DNA of 64,000 nt, taken from Rhodocollybia butyracea (Eukaryota; Basidiomycota; Agaricomycetes; Agaricales; Omphalotaceae). Made by a program: the position numbers and the translations under genes. The DNA lies in the NCBI GenBank assembly GCA_015501585.1, contig JADNRY010000234.1, positions 1-64,000 of the forward strand, in the 5' to 3' direction. Under the pieces are notes generated by a model. The model did not search any database. It had not been told where the DNA came from and saw only the letters and a list, made by a program, of their open reading frames with translations. Position 1 is the stretch's first letter. Every line of letters begins with the position of its first letter. Positions 55,831 to 64,000 of the stretch are shown here, piece by piece.

Positions 55831-58800
55831 ATCTATATGCATGCTTCGCTGATTCAAAGCTGATTCAAAATGCTAGAAATCTGAGGACACTACGGTAGTA
55901 CCATTCTGGGTTTGTAGAGAGGAAAGCTGGTCGAGGCGTAAAGCTGCGTTGAGAAAGTGAAGAAATATCCTAAAGATAGGACTGACCTCATCGTTGCCAG
56001 GTCGGCACAGTTCCCTAGTTCCCAGAGTAAAAATACAGCAGTCCGCGAGTGATCGCCTGTTGCAAAATTGTTTGGTGCGAGTTACTGTCGCGTTTACCCT
56101 CCCTTCGCTCAAGAGTCGACAAGCTGATGATTAGTACTTTAGTAACCCGTTGTCTACAGCGAGAAGGTCTTCGGAATCGTATGCATTCGAGGCTCAGTTG
56201 AAAGTTCAAGGATATGCTACCGATTGCTTTCGGACTGATGATGTCATTTGAGTCAATACTAATTTACTCAATTAGGAAACTACTTTTTGTGCTCCTCCCT
56301 CCAAGATGCGAGCTCGTGGGATACTGGAACAAATAAGCTGACAGCGGAACCGGACTTGACGGATACCTCCCGTGTCAGCTATATCCCATGTCAGCGTTAG
56401 ACCATGGATTTATATAGCTCTTCATCTATCAGATCCTGATATCGCCACACTGACAAGCACCTTATCACCACACTGGCAAGCGGACAACGACGAGAACCTC
56501 ATAAGAAGGTTCTACTCGAAGCTAAGCCAACGCCCCACTCTCAAGCCTCGGATGCCTGCTTCTCCTACTTTTACTGAGACCTGGGGCTGTCAAATGATCG
56601 CATACATGATTAATACGGCGTAAGCACTGAGTTCTGCAGCGAGAACTTTGAATCACTGATCTCCGTTTACCATCTAGTCTGTACGGTGTCGCATCGGTAA
56701 CTTTGTTCTTTCATTCTCAATCTCACGCCAGGATAACACGATAAGAAATCGCTAGCTGTTGATGGGGCAGTACTTTTATGGTCATAGTCAGAATGACTCG
56801 AAGCGAGTCAGAATCATTGTCAGTGTTCCAACTCATATTTCAAGTACAGTATACCGATTGTATCCCAAAATTCGGTCACTAGGTTGGTCTACTGTGGTAA
56901 GTTCGATTTACTTTGATGTTTTCAGATTTAATCTCCGTTTTCTAGGACTTTTGGGACAGCGCAGATTGTCTTCCTTAGCCACCAAGTATACACCGACTAC
57001 GTTACTCGATTTTCTCAGTTCGAGCTTCTGGACAACATCGTGTTGTGAGTCATTTTGCCCACTGATTGCTCACGAACGACCGTTGATATAATTAACATAT
57101 AAGCTCAGGGATAGTACGTCGTGGTTCCTATGGCCGAGTTTGCCTTTTGACCTTGGTTTTATTCAGGCGCAACTTCTTGCGGTGGTAAGATCTATTAAAC
57201 CAACTAGTGTCGAGCAGTATATTTACCACCTGGTAGTACCTTACAGCGTTTACAGCTCAAATGTAAGCTGTTCTTCGGACAACTGCTTATGTATCGGATC
57301 TAATCGGTATTTATAGTTTCTTTGCGCTTCGGATCTGGGCATGTAAGCAATTTTCTGCTGAAAGACGAAACAAAGGATATTGATCGAGAAATCAAAAGTG
57401 GCGCCAGCTCCAAAGAAAAATCCTCTACACAGGTCCGGTTGTACGGAGCTTTACATCCGTTTGTGTCTGCGAGTACTGAAAATATCCGTCACAGTTACTA
57501 CTGGCATTTCTCCAGATTGGTTAGCGACTAGCCTTTCCAACCGAACAAAGTGCTGACAAGCGGACAACACAATAGGATTTGGAATAGGTACATTATCTCT
57601 AGCTAAAAAATACACATGCCTGTACTAACTTGACCCACCATGAAGCTCAAACAGTACTTTCGTGAGTTTTCCTTTGTCCTTGGGCTATTTTCGACTCGAT
57701 CTCATGATTTCCCGGGATTTTAGGATCAAAACAGCCAAATTTTCTCTTCTGTCATCTACGACAGTATGTCTAGTTCACCTGGCCGTTTGTGTTACCCCAA
57801 GTCCTTATCTTATCTTATCAGAGGATAACCTCCACACAAGCAGGGGCTACTGCCGTGTGTGACGTAACAATAACCATAGCTCTTTGGAGCTTGCTGAGCA
57901 GAGCAAAGTCTGGAATTCGGAGGTAGGTTTCTACTTTAGGAAACCAGAGACCGCAATTGATAGTTTTATTCCAGGACCGATAGTGCTCTCGATAAGTTGA
58001 TTCTCTACAGCATAAATCGAGGTGCGGCGACAAGGTTAGATTATGTTTATGGCTATTGATCTGTTGGGTGTTTGCTGAACCTTTCTGTTTCTTTGCAATG
58101 AAGCTTTTGTGCCGCAATGAATTTGATTTGTGTGCGTCAAGTCTAGCTCTCGAACTACCATCCTTTCTGAAGTATAATGAGACAGTTTGTGTCGCTTCCA
58201 GGCACCTTCATCTTGTAAGTGTTTCCACATAATTTGGGTGAGATGTAGCTTATACACAGATGCTTCAGCCTGATTTTCCTAGATATGAGTTCTCAATGTA
58301 AGTGACTTTATAGCTTCAATTACGACAAGGATAACATGCGATTCAAATCAAGTATATCTCATATCTGTCGCTAGCATGTAAGTATTCATCTGGTTTCCAG
58401 CTAGAACACTTGCACTCAACTTTGTTACTGAGTCTACAGGTTGCTCTCTCGAAAGTCGATACGGGAAAAGATGTCAAATCAAATTATAACTGATTCGAGC
58501 TTTCCTCTTGAAAGTCTCAGGACCGCTCAAAGTACAGCAATCCACATTGTGAGTGTTGATATACATTTATTCTGTTTCTGCCCTCATATGTTGGATGTAG
58601 CAGCGGGACGTGGTCACTTGGGATGATCATAATCCTGACATGCTTGAGCAAGGGCCTTCCGAGTCAAAAGATAAGCCATTGACAAAGTAAAACTTAGTCC
58701 GAGGGAACCACAATTTCTTGGTAATTTAGATTTCGGGTATTAATAAGACATTGAGTTGGATCTACGTATATTTGCGACGAAACAACTTTGACCTGCTAAA

Positions 58801-59045
58801 TTAAATAAGCGCCAATCGGACCTCAACCCACATTGAAACATAAGTATTGGCGTTCCAGTCAGCTCTTCAGGCGCATGATCAATCACTTTAGGCCACCTAC
58901 TAACTCGTTTATAGTCCAGATTCTCTTTCCAGACTCCAAGTCATGACTCCTCAACTTGAGACTTGAGAGTGCACAGGGGCTCGTGTCTAACTCGCGTCTT
59001 GTGAAAGCATCAATACACAATAAAGCAATGGGAGTGATATATAAA
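55831..59045 (+). other. Unresolved coding-like fragments, no assigned gene
   Basis: Several open pieces with plausible GT-AG borders occur on the plus strand. One (56430-56625) reads DPDIATLTSTLSPHWQADND and RRFYSKLSQRPTLKPRMPAS. Another near 57340-57535 reads SNFLLKDETKDIDREIKSGA. A third is a 56-nt intron-like GTGAGT...TTTAG near 57661. They could belong to one multi-exon gene, but I could not chain them in phase and recognise no family. Confidence 0.25.
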
Positions 59046-59223
59046 TAATAAAGCATATGGATGATTGTAAGAATGATAGATAACAGATTGGCGAGTTCAT
59101 AGACAGTGTACAAGTGAAGGAAACAGTAAAAAGAGGTAAAGCGGGATCTGGAAAAGCGGCAGGTGTGGTTATGTAACTGTAAGCGGGAAACATCGGCAGT
59201 CCCTATATGCCTGGGGCATGACA
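59046..59223 (-). mobile_element. Fragment of the Gypsy-like LTR seen at 31884-32710
   Basis: The right edge is gggcatgaca, as in the solo LTR. Leftward it matches blocks ggcagtcc.tatatgcct, gttatgtaactgtaagcggg and ataaagcatatg until about 59046, where similarity ends. It is truncated, and no target duplication can be tested. Confidence 0.65.
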
Positions 59224-59839
59224 ATCTCTATTGTTAGTGATGGTCAGTGATGATCCTTACACTGGTTATGCGGAAGGAAACATATATCCATGGCCATCTC
59301 TGATGCTCATATGTAAAGAGATGTTTACATCCAACTTGGTAAATGATCAAGAGCACTTTGGTTACCCTGGAGAATGGTCTGGTTAAAGCCAATCGGCAAC
59401 ATAGCAAGTTTTGAAATCCTAATTCCTGGTGGAGTATTGAGCTAGGTTAAGCCTGTATACTTACTGATGAACCTGTCTTTGCTCATCTGTGGCTGTTCTG
59501 TTGTCCTGATACCCGGGATCATCATTTGATTCATCTGAAAAGCTATAAGTAGCAGTAGCAGATGCTCAGTGGATTACCCACACTTCTGAGTTGCTTCTTA
59601 ATTGCCCAGGTGGCCACCGCTCAGTCCTTGCCAGTAATTATACCAAGTCGTATTCCTCAACCCTGATGCAAAAAAACCAGGATTTTTTTATTACACCTAT
59701 CAGATATGTAGAGCAGGTGGTTGAACCACTGGAGATCATAAAAATGGTCAGTACATCTATAAACTTCTTAGAAAATCACAGTAAATTTTACTTTTCCAGT
59801 TTTCTGTTTTCCTTTATGGTGTATACTTCTTCTGTTTCT
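59224..59839. other. Upstream region of the second seven-TM-like gene
   Basis: No firm feature. Possible early exons are present (IRYVEQVVEPLEIIKMVSTS near 59700), but no start codon could be fixed. Confidence 0.3.
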
Positions 59840-61140
59840 CAAGGAATTAGAGCTTTACTGACAAGAGAGCTCTTTCTTCAAGGCATTTATACTGTTCTTT
59901 TCTGCCTTTATATCTACTTTCAAATCGTTCAACGTTCCACACGCCAAAAGCCAAAGTTTTACATAATCTCCCTCTCTTTGCTATATGTCCTTATCACTTC
60001 TGTCACTATCCTCTATATGACCTCAACATATGAGTCTTTGATCTCAGGAACAATGATTGGCCTTACATTTTCTCCGTCCTTTCGCCAATTATCTGTGGAT
60101 CAACATACAAACCCTGACATTCACTATGTTGCATTTCTTGACCAAAAGTAAGCAAATAAACTCCTAATTTCTCCTGTCATTAACAGCGACTTTGCTAATC
60201 ACAAGACACTATTTCAATGATCTAGCACATCCATGATGACCATCTACATGATTGCAAAGTACTGTACAATCTAATCACTACTGCACTACTGTATATTAAC
60301 CTATCCCAAAACACCTTTAATTTTGGATGAGTCAATTCAGCTCTGTAGCAGATAGTATACTTGTGAGTAAAGATACCCACTCTACAATCCATTAGTGTTG
60401 CAGGCAACTCATTGGGTTGGTACAGCTCTGCCGTTGCTATCACCTCTGGGAATCAAGAAAGTCTATTATCACTCCACCGATCATTCTTTGCGCTCTGAAC
60501 GCATGTATGCACCAAACATACCCTTTGAATTTAACTAAAATTTTGCAGTGTTCTTTATTGGTGGCTTAATTTTGGAAACACAAAAAGAAAGCAATCTGGA
60601 TCCTCCTTTTCTCTTGGCTAGTGAAAGGAAGAATATATTCGGCATTGCTACAATCTTATCTCTAACATTTGCTCTTGTCACTATGGCCACGAATGTTCTC
60701 CTTACTGCCCTTATAGGTGTGCAACTTAATTTTCAGCTTCCTCTGTTTGATATATAATTGAGCACAGCGGGAAGACTTTTTTGGCTCATGAAAATGACCA
60801 ATAAATATTTGGATACCAATTCTCAAATGAATCACCAGAAAATCAAACAAATTCCAATAATCATGTAGGATGAATTAAACATTGAAAATACCCTAACATA
60901 ATTTTCCATTTTGATCTAGTATTGAGTCAGGCTGTTTATATCCTGCCACTATAATTGTTGCTACCTGTTTCATAGTCTCAATCAGTCCTCTGCAACTTGT
61001 TCCAATAGTAGCACAAACAATGGTATGAAAGCTTGTTGAGTTAGTACTACTTCGTCTAACAGGACACGCAGGGAATTGCCCCAACCTTGATCATGGTTCG
61101 AGTTGATTTGGGCTTGAGCTTTGAACATGATGGTCCTAGG
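59840..61140 (+). pseudogene. Seven-TM-like Agaricomycete membrane protein, second relative
   Basis: Recognisable blocks: LFLQGIYTVLFCLYIYFQIV and PKFYIISLSLLYVLITSVTI (exon ending at 60147 with GTAAGC), then ASERKNIFGIATILSLTFAL and MATNVLLTALIG (60600-60715), an ESGCLYPATIIVATC block (60915) and GIAPTLIMVRVDLG (61075). The ESGxxYPxxxI...GIAPTLI(I/M)VRV ending is typical of an expanded mushroom membrane-protein family related to the gene at 41518. The exon normally carrying the WRAW motif was not found between 60148 and 60540, and some borders do not splice cleanly, so the gene is probably decayed. Direction and family are well supported; completeness is not. Confidence 0.5.
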
Positions 61141-61363
61141 AAGGTGCACAGTGAGGACGTTTGAGGCTAGTATCGGTGGTCTAGCCAGTGATCATGGGTA
61201 CCAAGGAACAACAGACAATTATATATACATCCTATAGCAGTTCTTGATGATTGTGGGTGGAAGAGCAAAGTTTGCCAGTCATCCAATTGTAACGCAATAA
61301 TAGCCTCTTTAGAAACCAAATATCTGAGATTGGGATTCTGGTCATAGGTCTGTGCAAAGGAGT

Positions 61364-61625
61364 AGTGTTGAAACTAGATTACCGCTTATGAGTCATATCT
61401 AATCAGTAAAATGAGTCGACCAGATGGACTTTGCTATACAATTGATGAACTGTCAATATATGCTATGTTGAAACTCACCCTCAAACACTAGACACAGCCT
61501 CTACACAGGTTCATATAGATGTAGTCAATTATGCCATTCACTATAAGTCTTATGATACATAGCTTGTACACTGCCTTGCAGTACCTATGAACATTACCTA
61601 TAGAATTACCATATGGACTCCATCT
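61364..61625 (-). repeat. Dispersed 262-bp repeat, copy cut by Copia insertion
   Basis: The reverse complement of 21361-21621 over its full length. The right edge ends exactly where the TGTTGGAG start of the Copia LTR begins. Confidence 0.85.
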
Positions 61626-64000
61626 TGTTGGAGTAGTACTTCGTACGATCAATATTTCACGCTTTGGCCTTACTATTCTCGCCTATCATGTCTATCTTTG
61701 CTCCATGCTTACACATACATATGAGACTTCGATACTTATATTAGCTAGTTTGTAGTTTTTCCTCCCTCAGTTGTACCGTTATATGAACAACTGAGGTGAG
61801 CTCTCCTTTCTTACTGATACTTTATTTATACTTACGTATTGTACTTTGTAGATTCACGTTCATCTACAGGTATAGTATTAGTTGTACCGTTATACGAACA
61901 ACTGAGATTCACGTTTGTCTACAGATTATGAGACTCGCTGTGCTACGAGCATCAAAAAAGTAAATCCCAGCCCTTTGAATACAAGCAATCATGACATCAG
62001 GGAATTCTGTCCTGACAGTACCTACATTTCCCAAAGCATCACAGCTATCAGGAAAAGATACATGGCGACCCTTCAAAAGCCGAGTCCAGCTGAATGTACA
62101 GCTGAGAGGTCTACTCGGATATCTGAATGGAACCATTCCTAAACCAACTAGAGATCCATTGCTATTTGTAACAGGTACTCAAGCACCTTCCTCTACATCT
62201 CCAGACAGCCCATCTCCTTCTCTGGGAGAGTGGTATCAGTGCGAGCGGATGGTTGCATCCATCATATGCTTGAACTGTACTGACCCTGTCGGTATCGGAA
62301 TTGACGAAGAAGAAAATGCTCACACTACCTGGCAAAAGCTCATTGCAAAGTATGAAGCTAAGGACAAACAGCGTATTCATATTGCTGACACCTCTCTACG
62401 TACCCACCGGTATCATCCTGATACTTCGACTATGGAAGAACACGAGAAATACATGAAGAACCTCTTGAAGATACTTCATAACCTTGGTGGATCCTGTACC
62501 CCTACTCCTAGGCGAGAACGACCTATCTGCACTAATCCCGCATGCCCGAGTAAAGTTGGACACACTATTGAGCAATGTTGGGCTAAAGGCGGAGGAGGAG
62601 AAGGCAAAGCTCCCAAGTTCTGGAAGGAAAAGTACGAAGCAAAAGTGAAAGCGTCTAGCGCTGAGACGACTACCCCTATTGATGTCTATGGTGGATCAAC
62701 ACAATCTTCAGGTGCACCTTCTCCAAACTACGCAGACTCGGGTACATCAAGAACACCAACCTCTCCATCTGCCCTTGCGTCAACTGACACTCCCACTAGA
62801 TTCGCTGATGCCATTCTAGTCAGTGGAAACGGTCAACAAGGGGAGAAGGTAGACATACATGTACCATATCACCCGCTTGTATCCTGTAACAAATGCACCA
62901 CATGCAAAGCGGGCAATGTAAAGCTTTATTCACCAAAATCCGTGTACCGTACATTTATTGATTCCGGAGCGACAGACCATTGCTGGGTGGAAGGAAATCA
63001 ATTTGTTGAATACACGGCAGTGAACGAGACAGGTAGCAGCGCAGTAGCTGGCACCAATTGAGAATTCAATATCCAGGGAGTGGGGACTGTGGAGTTTGTG
63101 ACCAGTGTTAACGGACAGAAGAGATTAATCCAACTTCGGAACGTGAAACACATGCCGAAGTTTGGACACAATCTCATTTCCTTGATAACACTGGACAGGC
63201 TAGGATACGTGGGCAACTGGGGGAACAACTCTATCACAGTAAACTCGAAAACTGGCGGTACCATGATGGTTGGGTATGGCAAAGGAAGGATGTACGAGGT
63301 CACTGTGCAAGACAATGTCAGTATCCACTCAGCACGTTCACATGGAAAACCGGCCAACATACTCACTTGGCACCGGCGACTAGGCCATGTTTCTATTCCG
63401 CGAATCCTCCAGATGTCAAATAAAAATCTTGTGGATGGTTTGGTTATAACATCCAAAGAGGTCTTTGGGTTGTGCAAACTGTGTCTATATGGGAAAGCAA
63501 CACGGCGACCTTTTGACGAGGTATTGGAGCATGAGACGGAAGTTCTACAAAGAGTGCATGTTGACCTTTTCGGACCAACTAGAACACAGAGTAAAGGAGG
63601 ATTGCCTTACCTGATGCTATGTACCGACAGTTGGTCAACAATGAAGATCCCATCTTTCCTGTCCAACAAAAGGGCAGAAACTACGTTGGATTCATTCCAC
63701 CGCTTTCGTCTGAAAGCAGAGAATCAAACAGGTCAAACTCTTCAGACTATTTGGATTGACAGCGGAAGAGAACTCGATAACAAACTTATGGAGGAATACT
63801 GCGCACAGCTTGGTATCTCCATCAAGAAAGTTCCTCCTTATTTGTCGGCCGCTAATGCAAAAATTTCTTGAGTTGAGGGATGTGAAGTTTGAAGAAGGGG
63901 TTACAAAGAGAACTCAACCACCGCCAGCTGATTCCGATCAGATCGTGGCTCTGCCGTACGGAGTTACCGACGTCGACAACACCCCTGATCAAGATCAGGT
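61626..64000 (+). mobile_element. Ty1/Copia LTR retrotransposon, 5' part, defective
   Basis: A probable 5' LTR (61626-61923; TGTTGGAG...CTACA) is followed by GATTATGAGACTC. This resembles the complement of an initiator-tRNA(Met) anticodon arm, the primer type used by many fungal Copia elements. Gag and pol sequence follows to the window edge; the 3' LTR lies beyond 64000. Within the LTR, a block running from tgtaccgttat to ctacag is present twice. Confidence 0.75.
61991..63957 (+). pseudogene. Copia gag-pol polyprotein, disrupted
   Basis: From the ATG at 61991 there is a gag region (LSGKDTWRPFKSRVQLNVQL), a zinc knuckle (CTNPACPSKVGHTIEQC), the aspartic protease site DSGATDHCW (62960), a GAG-pre-integrase segment (LTWHRRLGHVSIPRIL) and the integrase core start (RVHVDLFGP, then IWIDSGRELDN). 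Copia order (integrase before reverse transcriptase) fits. Defects: an in-frame TGA at 63059-63061 soon after the protease; gag looks short, with LHNLGGSC joined directly to the zinc-knuckle region; after PPYLSAANA the frame ends, and the next sequence (KFLELRDVKFEEG...) is in another frame and looks like the later linker, so the end of the integrase is deleted. The reverse transcriptase would be outside the window. Confidence 0.8.

Overview
The window looks like a piece of an Agaricomycete (mushroom-forming basidiomycete) nuclear genome. Short GT-AG introns of about 45-100 nt interrupt most genes. The gene content is typical of that class: a Plavaka-type transposase, a fungal TET/JBP-like dioxygenase, an F-box protein, a DUF6535 membrane-ankyrin protein, LaeA-like methyltransferases and several mushroom-specific multi-pass membrane families. 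Most of the 64 kb is transposon-rich accessory DNA, and many genes carry single stops, frameshifts or insertions. No family search could be run, so family names rest on recognised motifs.

Layout. 1-2.4 kb: a disrupted minus-strand gene and a tRNA-like sequence. 3.1-7.0 kb: a four-exon, apparently intact Plavaka (CACTA-superfamily) transposase of about 1209 aa. 7-9 kb: hairpins, a gene remnant, a second tRNA-like sequence and a near-perfect 116-bp palindromic MITE. 10.3-12.2 kb: a TET/JBP-like dioxygenase with one in-frame stop, followed by a third tRNA-like Pol III unit. 12.5-14 kb: an F-box gene. 14.4-16.7 kb: fused, intron-containing fragments of two core genes (CDC48/p97 and the FACT subunit SPT16), then a 158-bp tandem duplication. 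17.4-20.6 kb: a decayed gene with a K/E-rich minisatellite tail.

23-33.4 kb is the most informative region. One uncharacterised gene (copy A) reads in frame across a 7.4-kb hAT element with matching terminal inverted repeats and an 8-bp target duplication, and again across an 827-bp solo LTR with a perfect AGGAG duplication. The hAT element itself contains a second, diverged copy (copy B) of the same gene family, and copy B holds a 378-bp foldback.

34-41 kb: a WD40 fragment, a solo LTR nested inside an older LTR of the same family, and a complete-ended but broken pogo element (TA target duplication) carrying a CACTA-type MITE. 41.5-45.1 kb: two multi-pass membrane genes. 47.4-51.1 kb: a DUF6535-ankyrin gene broken by one extra base in a homopolymer. 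52.7-55.6 kb: two intact tandem LaeA-like methyltransferases within a segmental duplication. 56-61 kb: unresolved fragments, an LTR remnant and a second 7-TM-like gene. 61.6 kb to the end: the 5' part of a defective Copia retrotransposon, inserted into a copy of a 262-bp dispersed repeat whose uninterrupted copy lies inverted at 21.36-21.62 kb.
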